Below are positions 55,313 through 63,574 of a DNA stretch of 64,000 nucleotides, piece by piece (position 1 is the stretch's first letter; each line of letters starts with the position of its first letter). The notes beneath the pieces were generated by a model. The model was not told where the DNA came from. It saw nothing but the letters and a program-made list of their open reading frames with translations, and did not search any database. A program made the position numbers and the translations under genes. This DNA is from Mycolicibacterium goodii. Its GTDB lineage: Bacteria > Actinomycetota > Actinomycetes > Mycobacteriales > Mycobacteriaceae. The DNA lies in NCBI RefSeq assembly GCF_001187505.1, contig NZ_CP012150.1, positions 62,001 to 126,000 on the forward strand. Reading direction: 5' to 3'.

Positions 55313-56095
55313 TCACGACGCGCAGCGCTCCCACACCATCCACGGCGCATCGCCGCGTTGGTACGCCGCGTCCAGATCGGCACGTTCCTTGAACGTGTCC
55401 GCGGGTTTCCAGAAACCCATGTGTTTGTAGCCGTACAGGCGGCCGTTGGCCGCGAGCTTGCCGCAGACATCCTCGACCAGGTCACAGTTCACCGTGAGCA
55501 TGTCCAGCACCTCGCGCGACAGCACGAAGAAGCCGCCGTTCTCCCAGATCGGCAGTTCGGAGACCGGCGTGATGCCGTTGATCGCACCGGATGCCGCCAG
55601 ATCCACGCAGTGGAACGACGACTGCGGCGGAACCACGAGCATCGACGCGGCCGCACCGGACGCCTTGACCTCGTCGATGATCTGGTTCAACGGCGCATCG
55701 GTGAGCACGTCGGCGTAGTTGGCCAGGAAGTAGTCGTCGTCTGCGAGGTAGCTGCTGACCCGGCGCAGCCGCTCCCCGATCGGCGACTCCGGGCCGGTGT
55801 CGACGAACGTGATCGACCAGTCACTGATATCGCTGTGCAACAGTTCAACCCGGCCGTTGCGGATGACGAAGTCGTTGGACGTGGTCTCCTCGTAGGCCAG
55901 GAAGTAGTTCTTGATGTGGGTGGCGCCGTAGCCGAGACAGAGGATGAAATCCTTGTGCCCGTAGTGCGCGTAGTAGCGCATCACGTGCCAGATGAGCGGG
56001 CGATTACCGATCATCTGCATCGGCTTGGGGATCGTGTCGTCGGCGCTGTTGCGCATCCGCATACCGAACCCTCCGCAGAACAGCACGACCTTCAT
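55313..56095 (-). CDS. RfbF-like sugar-1-phosphate nucleotidyltransferase
   Basis: A 260-residue nucleotidyltransferase close to glucose-1-phosphate cytidylyltransferase: LFCGGFGMRM, IPKPMQMIGNRPLIWHVMRY, FILCLGYGATHIKNYF, NYADVLTDAPL and WKPADTFKERADLD. It activates a sugar phosphate with CTP (or another NTP). No CDP-glucose 4,6-dehydratase (RfbG) or RfbH partner is present, so the usual 3,6-dideoxyhexose pathway is not complete here. Confidence 0.85.
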   Translation of the reverse strand: MKVVLFCGGFGMRMRNSADDTIPKPMQMIGNRPLIWHVMRYYAHYGHKDFILCLGYGATHIKNYFLAYEETTSNDFVIRNGRVELLHSDISDWSITFVDTGPESPIGERLRRVSSYLADDDYFLANYADVLTDAPLNQIIDEVKASGAAASMLVVPPQSSFHCVDLAASGAINGITPVSELPIWENGGFFVLSREVLDMLTVNCDLVEDVCGKLAANGRLYGYKHMGFWKPADTFKERADLDAAYQRGDAPWMVWERCAS

Positions 56096-56101
56096 GGCTT
56101 C

Positions 56102-57334
56102 TCACCTTCCGCCGGTGACCACATGTAATTCGGGCATCGGGTACACCAACTGAGCGCCCCATCGGGCGGTGTAGGTCAGTTGCGCGGTGATCTCGGACTC
56201 CAGATTCCACGGCAGCACCACGATGACATCCGGCCGGTCCTGTGCCAACCGCTCGACCGGGTGGATCGGGATCCTGGTGCCCGGTGTGAATCTGCCGTGT
56301 TTGTACGGGTTTCGATCCACCGTGTATTCCAGGAGATCCGAGCGCACACCGCAGTAGTTGAGCAGTGTGTTGGCCTTGCCTGGGGCGCCGTAGCCGACCA
56401 CGCGGGCGCCGGCCTCGCGGTAGCCCAGCAGCAACCGCAGCAGATCGTGACGCAGGTTCTCGACGCGTGCCTGCAGATGCCGGTATCCCGCGACGTCGTG
56501 CAGACCGGCGGCGGCCTCGGCGGCGAGCAGGTCGGTCATCCGCGCCGACGGTGCGCCCGCGGCCGCATCGGGCCTGGCCCACAGGCGAATCGACCCACCG
56601 TGGGTGGGAAGTTCCTCGACGTCGACGACCGTGAGGCCGCCGGTCGCCAGGGCCGCCGTGGCCGACGCGACCGTGTAGTACTGGAAATGCTCGTGGTAGA
56701 TCGTGTCGTACTGTGCGTGTTCGACGAGATTGCGGGCGTAGTGCACCTCGATCGACAGCCATCCGTCGTCGGCGAGCAGTGTCCGCAGTGAGCGGGTGAA
56801 GCCCAGCAGGTCGGGGATGTGCGCATACACGTTGTTGGCGACCACGAGATCGGCGGGTCCGTGCTCGGCCCGCACCGAGGCGGCCGTCTTCTCGTCGAGG
56901 AACGCAGTGAGCGTCGGGACCCCGCGCTCACGGGCGGCCGCACCCACGTTGACCGACGGTTCGACACCGAGACAGCGCATTCCGTCCGCCACCACATGCT
57001 GCAGCAGGTAGCCGTCGTTGCTCGCGACCTCGACGACGAACGCGCCGGGCGAAAGACCGAGCCGGTCCCGCGCCGTGTCGACGAACTCCCTGGCGTGGCG
57101 CACCCACGAATCGGAGTACGACGAGAAGTACGCGTATTCGGTGAAGGTGTCCTCCGGGGTGATCAGCGCGGGGATCTGCAGCAGCAGGCAGTTATCGCAA
57201 ATGTGCAGGTGAAGTGGGTATGTCACCTCGGGCTGCGGCAAATCTGCACTCGTGAGGAACTTCTCGCATGGCGGGGTCGCACCGAGGTCGAGCACACTCG
57301 ACAGGCTGTCCGCCTTGCACAACCGACACAGCAC
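56102..57334 (-). CDS. NovU/TylCIII-type sugar C-methyltransferase
   Basis: A 410-residue SAM methyltransferase with an intact set of domains: zinc-binding CRLCKADSLSSVLDLG and CDNCLLLQ, the SAM loop VVEVASNDGYLLQ, YHEHFQYYTV (catalytic His region) and the C-terminal VVGYGAPGKANTLLNYCGV. Such enzymes add a methyl to carbon 3 of keto-deoxysugars. GTG 57334 follows GAAGG. It is the first gene of the operon that runs to the GNAT gene. Confidence 0.88.
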   Translation of the reverse strand: MLCRLCKADSLSSVLDLGATPPCEKFLTSADLPQPEVTYPLHLHICDNCLLLQIPALITPEDTFTEYAYFSSYSDSWVRHAREFVDTARDRLGLSPGAFVVEVASNDGYLLQHVVADGMRCLGVEPSVNVGAAARERGVPTLTAFLDEKTAASVRAEHGPADLVVANNVYAHIPDLLGFTRSLRTLLADDGWLSIEVHYARNLVEHAQYDTIYHEHFQYYTVASATAALATGGLTVVDVEELPTHGGSIRLWARPDAAAGAPSARMTDLLAAEAAAGLHDVAGYRHLQARVENLRHDLLRLLLGYREAGARVVGYGAPGKANTLLNYCGVRSDLLEYTVDRNPYKHGRFTPGTRIPIHPVERLAQDRPDVIVVLPWNLESEITAQLTYTARWGAQLVYPMPELHVVTGGR

Positions 57335-57761
57335 GTTCGAACCTTCGCTCTCAGTCGATTCCCCGGAACCACAGTGAAAGAGGAGACACAGTCTCAATAC
57401 CTTGGACGTGGCTGTTTGCAGAGCTTAGCAGCTTTCAGCTAATTGCCAAGCGGAGAAGGAAAGTTTTCCCGTCACCCGAGAAACGTTGCCCGCGAGCGCC
57501 AATGGCGGGCAATATTTACATCCGGGTAAATCCGGAGGTGGCCCGGGTGCGGTCACCGACGCGCGGCCGATGAATTCGCAGGTGCGGCGTTGCGGAACCA
57601 CCGCTATTCTTCGAAGACGTTGCGGCCTTAGCTGAGCATCTGCACCCGGTTAACTGACAGTTGAATTTCGGCTATTGTCATGACTCGGTTGCTGCTCGTT
57701 GGAGCGGGTGCGCGGGAGCCGCCCGAGGCAGGTTGACGTGATGCTGTGACGGGAGTACGGA
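57335..57761. promoter_or_regulatory. Divergent intergenic region before the diguanylate cyclase (no gene seen)
   Basis: 427 bases. An inverted repeat TTGCCCGC-(11)-GCGGGCAA lies at 57486-57512, followed by AATATTT. A further palindrome AACTG-A-CAGTT lies near 57650. The sugar operon (minus) and the GGDEF gene (plus) both start here, so shared control is possible. No small gene is convincing. Confidence 0.5.
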
Positions 57762-58874
57762 TTGCTGTCGCGTTCGAGCAGCTTTGCGGTGTTCGGTCGG
57801 TCGCTGCGTGAATGGTGGTGTGGGCCAGTCGACTACGCCGGTCAGGTCCAGTACTTCACCAAACGGTCGATGTCCCGGGCGATCCAGACGCTGATCGGTC
57901 TTGGAACGGCATTCAACGGGATGCTCTCGCTGGCGATCCTGATGCCGTACGCGGGCAGTCGGACATCCGCCGTCGTGGTTGCGATGTTCGCCGCGCTCCA
58001 GGTCATGTGGGGGTGGATCTGGTGTACGCGGCCGTGGCCACCACGGTGGATGTCGCTCGCCTTCGTCATATCCGCCGACATCGGGATCGCCGCGGTGGCT
58101 GTCGTGGACGCCAGCTGGCTGCTCGGCCTCTTCGGCTTCAACGCATTTTCGATGATCTCGGTGTATCTGATGTTCTTCGACGGTCCGAAAACCCTCGCGA
58201 ACCACTCGATCTGGATTCTGGCTTCCACGGCCGCGTTCGCCGTGCGGGCGAGCTCGCAGGGCCACCTGGGCCCGGTGGCGTTCACCGCAAGCACGCTCAC
58301 CGCGGTGGCACCGGTGGTTGCAACGCCACTGGGCATCCAGTTCGGGATCTGGGCGCTGCGCAATGAGGCCAACGAATCGGTCACCGATCCACTGACCGGG
58401 CTCCTCAACCGACGAGGCCTGCACCTGCACATCGGAGACCTGTTGCGAGACACCCCCGCGATCAACACCGAGGTGACGGTGACGGTCATCGACCTGGACC
58501 GCTTCAAGGACGTCAACGACACCTTCGGCCACACACTCGGCGACGAAGTTCTGGTTCGCAGTGCCCGACGGATCAGATCGGCGGTCGGCGGCGGCGCGCT
58601 GGTGGCACGGATCGGTGGCGAGGAGTTCGTCACCGTCGACCTCGCTCAACCGAGCCGCAACGCGCACCGGGACTTCGACCGCGTCAGGCTGGCGATCGCG
58701 GCTCCGGCCGAGCCTGCGGTGACCGCCAGTGTCGGTGTCACACGGGTCGAGGTTGCCCGTTTCACCGCGCCAGGGGTGGATCCCGCCGCGCTGCTGGACG
58801 CCATCATCGAACGGGCAGATCGCGCGATGTTCTCCGCAAAACGCAACGGCGGCAACGCGACAATCCAGCTCTAG
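57762..58874 (+). CDS. Membrane diguanylate cyclase (GGDEF domain)
   Basis: Makes cyclic di-GMP. It has 370 residues: about five to six hydrophobic helices (residues 40-200) and a GGDEF domain (about 205-370) with DPLTGLLNRRG, IDLDRFKDVNDTFGH, TLGDEVL and the active site GGEEF at 285-289. The RxxD I-site expected upstream is replaced by GGGA, so product inhibition through it is not expected. TTG 57762 is supported by GGGAG six bases before. It converges with regX3 (17-base gap). Confidence 0.92.
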   Translation: MLSRSSSFAVFGRSLREWWCGPVDYAGQVQYFTKRSMSRAIQTLIGLGTAFNGMLSLAILMPYAGSRTSAVVVAMFAALQVMWGWIWCTRPWPPRWMSLAFVISADIGIAAVAVVDASWLLGLFGFNAFSMISVYLMFFDGPKTLANHSIWILASTAAFAVRASSQGHLGPVAFTASTLTAVAPVVATPLGIQFGIWALRNEANESVTDPLTGLLNRRGLHLHIGDLLRDTPAINTEVTVTVIDLDRFKDVNDTFGHTLGDEVLVRSARRIRSAVGGGALVARIGGEEFVTVDLAQPSRNAHRDFDRVRLAIAAPAEPAVTASVGVTRVEVARFTAPGVDPAALLDAIIERADRAMFSAKRNGGNATIQL

Positions 58875-58891
58875 TCCCCTGGACCTGCGGC

Positions 58892-59578
58892 TCAGCCCTC
58901 CAGCTTGTAGCCCAGCCCACGCACGGTCACCAGGTGCACCGGGTTGGCCGGATCCGCCTCGATCTTCGACCGCAGCCTTTTGACATGCACATCAAGGGTT
59001 TTGGTGTCACCGACGTAGTCGGCACCCCACACCCGGTCGATGAGCTGACCACGGGTGAGCACCCGCCCACTGTTGCGCATCAGGTACTCGAGCAGGTCGA
59101 ATTCCTTGAGCGGCAATGTGATCGGTTCGCCGTTGACGCTCACCACATGGCGCTCGACATCCATGCGCACCGGGCCGGCCTCCAGCACACCGTCGTCGAC
59201 ACCGGTGTCGTCGGAATCGCTGCCGCGGCGCAGCACCGCGCGGATCCTGGCGATAAGTTCGCGCGCCGAGTACGGCTTGGTGACGTAGTCGTCGGCACCG
59301 AGTTCGAGACCGACCACCTTGTCGATCTCGCTGTCGCGGGCGGTCACCATGATGACCGGAACGCTCGACCGCGCCCGCAACTGCTTGCACACGTCGGTTC
59401 CGCTCATGCCGGGCAGCATCAGATCGAGCAGCACGATGTCGGCACCGGAGCGCTCGAATTCGGCAAGGGCCGACGGGCCGTCGCCCACCACGGTGGCCTC
59501 GAAGCCCTCCTTGCGAAGCAGGAATGCCAAGGGATCGGCCAGCGACTCCTCGTCTTCAACGATCAACACGCTGGTCAT
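58892..59578 (-). CDS. regX3: Phosphate-response regulator RegX3
   Basis: OmpR/PhoB-type response regulator, partner of SenX3, activating phosphate-starvation genes. It has 228 residues: receiver with D9/E10 (VEDEE), phosphoacceptor D52 (VLLDLMLPG) and K101 (YVTKPYS), then a winged-helix domain ending DPANPVHLVTVRGLGYKLEG. ATG 59578 lies eight bases after the senX3 stop. The intergenic repeats of M. tuberculosis are absent here. Confidence 0.96.
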   Translation of the reverse strand: MTSVLIVEDEESLADPLAFLLRKEGFEATVVGDGPSALAEFERSGADIVLLDLMLPGMSGTDVCKQLRARSSVPVIMVTARDSEIDKVVGLELGADDYVTKPYSARELIARIRAVLRRGSDSDDTGVDDGVLEAGPVRMDVERHVVSVNGEPITLPLKEFDLLEYLMRNSGRVLTRGQLIDRVWGADYVGDTKTLDVHVKRLRSKIEADPANPVHLVTVRGLGYKLEG

Positions 59579-59586
59579 CGTTCTCG

Positions 59587-60765
59587 CTAGTCCTCTCGTT
59601 CGTCCGAATCGGATTCGGTGTGGGGGTACTCGGGAATCGACAACGTGAACGTCGACCCCGTTCCCGGCTGACTCCACAGCCGGATGGATCCGTTGTGGTT
59701 GGCGGCCACGTGCTTGACGATCGCCAGGCCGAGTCCGGTGCCGCCGGTGGCCCTCGACCGCGCCTTGTCGACACGGAAGAACCGTTCGAACACCCGCTCC
59801 TGATCGTCCTTGGCGATACCGATGCCACGGTCGGTCACCGCGATCTCGATGTTGCCGCCGCGCCTGCGGCGACTGATCGACACGTCGGTTCCGTTGGGCG
59901 AGTATGCGATTGCGTTGGACACCAGGTTGGCGATCGCGGTCACCAACAGCCCCTCGTCGCCGAGGACGCGGTAGCCCGTCGGCGCGTCGGTGGTGATGGA
60001 GATCTGCGAGTTGTCGGCCGCGACCTTGTGCCGCGACACCGCCTCGGACACGATGCTGTCGACGTCGACGGCCTCCAGATCGGGAAGACGCTCGGCGCCC
60101 TGCAGCCGGGACAACTCGATCAGTTCACCGATCATGTCGGCGAGGCGGTGGGATTCGGCGACCATCTTCTCGGCGAACCGGCGCACGGTGTCGGGATCGT
60201 CGGCCGAGGCCAGCAGCGCCTCGGCCAGCACGCTCATGGCACCGACGGGAGTCTTGAGTTCGTGGCTGACGTTCGCGACGAAGTCGCGCCGCGTGGCTTC
60301 CATGCGCGCGTGCTCGGACTGATCGTCGACGTAGACGACGGCGAAGCGGCGGTCGTCGTCGGCCAGCAGGCGGACCTTGCCGCGCACCGAGATGCCCGAG
60401 CGGCCCGGGTTGGCGACCTTGAGCGGTGAGAGATCGACCTCGCCGTCCTGACCGGTCTCGAAGACCCGCTGGGCCGCCTGCCAGGCCCGGTCGTCGAGGA
60501 TCCGGTCGCGCACCACGCCGAGCTCGACGGCTCGGTCGTTGCTGTAGACGACGTCGTTGAAGGTGTCGACGACGGCGAGGCCCATGGGCGACAGGGACGC
60601 GATGTGCTGCAGCATCTGCGAGACCGTCATACCGGCCGCGTCGGCGGCCCGCCGTTGCCTGCGGGCGACGATGCGGGGCGTCACGGAGGCGCCCACCGCC
60701 ACGCCGACGATCAGCGTGAGGAGCGCCACGAGCGCCGTCAGCATTAACGCCGACACCAAGCTCAC
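59587..60765 (-). CDS. senX3: Phosphate-sensing histidine kinase SenX3
   Basis: Sensor kinase of 392 residues with an N-terminal membrane segment ([20 protein letters not shown]), a PAS-like region (about 45-150), HisKA with phosphoacceptor H168 in [13 protein letters not shown], and HATPase_c with [19 protein letters not shown] and [12 protein letters not shown]. It phosphorylates RegX3 under phosphate limitation. GTG 60765 is the start. A 217-base upstream region separates it from gpm1. Confidence 0.95.
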   Translation of the reverse strand: MSLVSALMLTALVALLTLIVGVAVGASVTPRIVARRQRRAADAAGMTVSQMLQHIASLSPMGLAVVDTFNDVVYSNDRAVELGVVRDRILDDRAWQAAQRVFETGQDGEVDLSPLKVANPGRSGISVRGKVRLLADDDRRFAVVYVDDQSEHARMEATRRDFVANVSHELKTPVGAMSVLAEALLASADDPDTVRRFAEKMVAESHRLADMIGELIELSRLQGAERLPDLEAVDVDSIVSEAVSRHKVAADNSQISITTDAPTGYRVLGDEGLLVTAIANLVSNAIAYSPNGTDVSISRRRRGGNIEIAVTDRGIGIAKDDQERVFERFFRVDKARSRATGGTGLGLAIVKHVAANHNGSIRLWSQPGTGSTFTLSIPEYPHTESDSDERED

Positions 60766-60982
60766 GCGAAAATCGTACGCATCGGGTGAACATCAGCCCA
60801 GCAGCGAACAGCCGATTCGAGACATGTCACACCGTGAAAGACAGGAGTTCGGCTTTCGTTCACCCGGTCGACACCACCTGCTCGATCACATCTCACCTCC
60901 CGAAGCGCCGAAACCGCATTCCATCAGGCAAAGTTCGAGTGAACGCCTGCTGGAATGCGGTTTCGGCGGAAGAGCGGATGGG
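60766..60982 (-). promoter_or_regulatory. senX3 upstream region with RegX3-like boxes
   Basis: Contains GTTCACC (minus strand, 60791-60785), 20 bases upstream of the senX3 start, and GGTGAAC (minus strand, 60864-60858), an inverted pair matching the GTTCACC half-site I remember for RegX3. TACGAT (minus strand, 60776-60771) near the senX3 start could be a -10. The palindromic repeat copy B is at the gpm1 end. Autoregulation is inferred. Confidence 0.45.
60907..60967. repeat. Palindromic intergenic repeat, copy B (after gpm1)
   Basis: Two 23-base arms, GCCGAAACCGCATTCC... (60907-60929) and its near-perfect complement (60945-60967, one mismatch), around a 15-base loop AAAGTTCGAGTGAAC. It forms a strong hairpin 15 bases downstream of the gpm1 stop. 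It is homologous over 61 bases with the element after hemD (21717-21777). Confidence 0.85.
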
Positions 60983-61726
60983 TTACTTCTTGGCGCCCTG
61001 CGCGGCGACGGCGGCCGCACCGGCGGCTGCGGCCTCCGGATCGAGGTACTCGCCGCCGATCTTGACGGGCTTGAGATTCTCGTCGAGGTCGTAGCGCAGC
61101 GGGATGCCGGTGGGGATGTTCAGGCCGACGACCTCCTCGTCGGACATGCCGTCGAGGTACTTCACCAGCGCGCGCAGCGAGTTGCCGTGCGCGGCGATCA
61201 GCACGGTCCGGCCCGCCTGCAGGTCGGGCACGATCGTGCTCTCGTAGTACGGCACGAACCGCTCGACGACATCCTTGAGACATTCGGTGAGCGGGCCGCC
61301 GTCGATGTCGGCGTAGCGGGGATCCGCATCCTGGCTGTACTTGCTGCCCTTCTCGATGGGCGGCGGCGGGGTGTCGTAGCTGCGACGCCACGCCATGAAC
61401 TGCTCCTCGCCGTACTTCTCCTTGGTCTCGGCCTTGTCCAGACCCTGCAGCGCGCCGTAGTGCCGCTCGTTGAGCCGCCAGTCGCGGTGCACCGGGATCC
61501 ACAGCCGGTCGGCGGCGTCGAGGGCAAGGTGCGCGGTGGTGATCGCGCGACGCAGCAGGGATGTGTAGAGCACGTCGGGCAGCACACCCTGCTCGGCCAG
61601 CAACTGGCCACCGCGGACGGCCTCGGCCCGGCCCTTGTCAGTGAGGTCGACGTCCACCCATCCGGTGAACAGGTTCTTCTCGTTCCACTCGCTCTCACCG
61701 TGGCGGAGCAGGATCAGGGTCGCCAT
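60983..61726 (-). CDS. gpm1: 2,3-bisphosphoglycerate-dependent phosphoglycerate mutase
   Basis: Glycolytic mutase interconverting 3- and 2-phosphoglycerate. It has 247 residues: [20 protein letters not shown] with catalytic H9, [31 protein letters not shown] and [18 protein letters not shown] with the second histidine. The C-terminal tail is alanine-rich. Start ATG 61726. It lies between the YbjN gene and senX3 on the minus strand. Confidence 0.96.
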   Translation of the reverse strand: MATLILLRHGESEWNEKNLFTGWVDVDLTDKGRAEAVRGGQLLAEQGVLPDVLYTSLLRRAITTAHLALDAADRLWIPVHRDWRLNERHYGALQGLDKAETKEKYGEEQFMAWRRSYDTPPPPIEKGSKYSQDADPRYADIDGGPLTECLKDVVERFVPYYESTIVPDLQAGRTVLIAAHGNSLRALVKYLDGMSDEEVVGLNIPTGIPLRYDLDENLKPVKIGGEYLDPEAAAAGAAAVAAQGAKK

Positions 61727-61765
61727 GCACCCGATCTTCTCATGCGGCCTTCACGGCCTGCTCGA

Positions 61766-62263
61766 CTACTTCTCCTCGATCAGATGCTCGAAGGCCTTGA
61801 GGTTCTTGAGCGATTCGCCGCGCGATACCCGCCACTGCCATTCCTTCTGGATGGATGAGCGAAAACCCAACTCCAGCAACGTGTTGAAGTCCGAGTCGAC
61901 GGCTTCGAGCACCTGCCCGAGCACGCGGTCGACCTCCTCGGGGGTGACCGCGTGCAGCGCCATCCGCCCGACCAGGTAGATGTCGCCGACGTTGTCGAGG
62001 GTGTAGGCGACGCCGTAGAGCCTGCGGTTGCGTTTGAGCAGGAACCGGTACACACCCTCGGTGTTCTCGTCGGGTTTGCGGCACACGAACGCCTCGACGC
62101 GCACCGAGTGCTCGCCGATGCTCAGCAGGGTGTTGGTCTTGAGCCTGCGCTCGCCGGGCAGTTCGACGACGATGCCGGGCAGGCTGCCGTTGGCGCCCTC
62201 GTGGACGTGGTACGGCAGGTCGTGCTCGTCGAGGGTGTCCTCGATGATCTTCCTGACGTTCAC
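61766..62263 (-). CDS. YbjN-domain protein (Rv0487-like)
   Basis: A 165-residue protein of the YbjN/type III secretion chaperone-like fold: [83 protein letters not shown]. Role unknown in mycobacteria. GTG 62263 overlaps the mshA stop (GTGA) and follows GGGGAG, so it is translated with mshA. Confidence 0.85.
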   Translation of the reverse strand: MNVRKIIEDTLDEHDLPYHVHEGANGSLPGIVVELPGERRLKTNTLLSIGEHSVRVEAFVCRKPDENTEGVYRFLLKRNRRLYGVAYTLDNVGDIYLVGRMALHAVTPEEVDRVLGQVLEAVDSDFNTLLELGFRSSIQKEWQWRVSRGESLKNLKAFEHLIEEK

Positions 62264-63564
62264 GTGCGTACTCCCCTGCGCATCGAGAACCGGCGTGCCG
62301 GACGCCGCGCCGCCGGTCTGGGGTGGCGGGCCCGGTAGTCGTTCATGGCCCGGCCGTAGCCGGCGAGCAGCGCATCGACGGTGTGTGCCCAGGAGAACTG
62401 GGCGGCGTGCTCGGCGGCGGCGCGGCTCAGGGCGGTGGGTTCGCGGTCGAGCACCTCGCTGATCGTGTCGGCCCAGTCGCCGGGGTCGTGACCGTCGACC
62501 AGCGCGCCGCTGACCCCGTCGGCCACCGCGACCGGCAGTCCGCCGACGGCGGCGGCGACGACGGGCGTGCCGCAGGCCTGCGCCTCGACGGCGACCAGGC
62601 CGAACGACTCGGAGTAGCTGGGCACCGCGACCAGGTCGGCGGCCCGGTAGACGTTGACCAGTTGCTCGCGGGTCTGGGGCGGGAGGAAGGTCACCCGGTC
62701 GCGGATACCCAGTTCGTCCGCGAGCCGAACCAGGTTGTCGGGGTGGGCCAGTCCGGATCCCGACGGTCCGCCTGCGATCAGCACGCGCACGCCGGGCAGT
62801 TTGGCGGCGGCGCGCAGCAGCACATCGGGGGCCTTGAGCGGCTGGATACGGCCGATGAACGCCACGATCTTGCCCTCGGCAGGCAACCCGAGCACCGCGC
62901 GGGCCGCCTCGCGCGGACCGGGCGTGAACAGGTCGAGGTCGACGCCGGGATGCACGACGTCGATGCGGGAGCGGTCGGCGTTGTGTAGTGCGACCAGTTG
63001 CTGCGCTTCGACCTCGGTGTTGACGATGAGCCGGTCGGCCTCGTCGACCACCTGTTGCTCGCCGACCGCGCGCAGCGGCGGTTCGGGTGAGTCGCCCTCG
63101 GCGAGTGCGGCGTTCTTGACCGCGGCCAGGGTGTGCGCGGTGTGCACCAGCGGTACCGCCCAGCGGTCGCGGGCGAGCCATCCGACCTGACCGGACAGCC
63201 AGTAGTGGGAGTGCACGATGTCGTAGTAGCCGGGTTCGTGGGTGGCCTCGGCGCGCAGCACGCCTGCGGTGAACGCGCACAGCTGCGTGGGCAGATCGTT
63301 CTTGTCGAGCCCTTCGAACGGGCCTGCGACGACGTTGCGTACCCACACCCCTGGGGCGACCGGCACGATCGGCGCGTCGGTGGACGCTGTGGCCCTGGTG
63401 AACACCTCGACCTCGACGCCGCGCCGGGCCAGGTGCAGCGCGGTCTGCAGCACGTAGACGTTCATGCCGCCCGCGTCACCGGTCCCCGGCTGGGCCAGCG
63501 GGGAGGTGTGTACGGACAACACCGCCACGCGGCGGGGAGTCTCGAGGTCTGTTGCTAGACGCAC
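62260..63564 (-). CDS. mshA: D-inositol-3-phosphate glycosyltransferase MshA
   Basis: First enzyme of mycothiol synthesis: joins N-acetylglucosamine from UDP-GlcNAc to inositol-3-phosphate. It has 434 residues, a GT4 fold: [19 protein letters not shown] at the start (inositol-phosphate site), [41 protein letters not shown] and [19 protein letters not shown] (EX7E). GTG 63564 gives the known N-terminus. The gene lies 10 bases after the ROK gene stop and overlaps the YbjN gene. Confidence 0.96.
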   Translation of the reverse strand: MRLATDLETPRRVAVLSVHTSPLAQPGTGDAGGMNVYVLQTALHLARRGVEVEVFTRATASTDAPIVPVAPGVWVRNVVAGPFEGLDKNDLPTQLCAFTAGVLRAEATHEPGYYDIVHSHYWLSGQVGWLARDRWAVPLVHTAHTLAAVKNAALAEGDSPEPPLRAVGEQQVVDEADRLIVNTEVEAQQLVALHNADRSRIDVVHPGVDLDLFTPGPREAARAVLGLPAEGKIVAFIGRIQPLKAPDVLLRAAAKLPGVRVLIAGGPSGSGLAHPDNLVRLADELGIRDRVTFLPPQTREQLVNVYRAADLVAVPSYSESFGLVAVEAQACGTPVVAAAVGGLPVAVADGVSGALVDGHDPGDWADTISEVLDREPTALSRAAAEHAAQFSWAHTVDALLAGYGRAMNDYRARHPRPAARRPARRFSMRRGVRT

Positions 63565-63574
63565 ATCGTCATGT

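Noticed and set aside
36696-58874. An integrated phage or transposon carrying the island
   Set aside because: I saw no integrase, transposase, direct terminal repeats or tRNA gene at either end. If the island was acquired, homologous recombination is more likely.
59579-59586. MIRU-like repeats between senX3 and regX3
   Set aside because: In M. tuberculosis this gap carries repeats. Here only eight bases separate the genes, so none are present.
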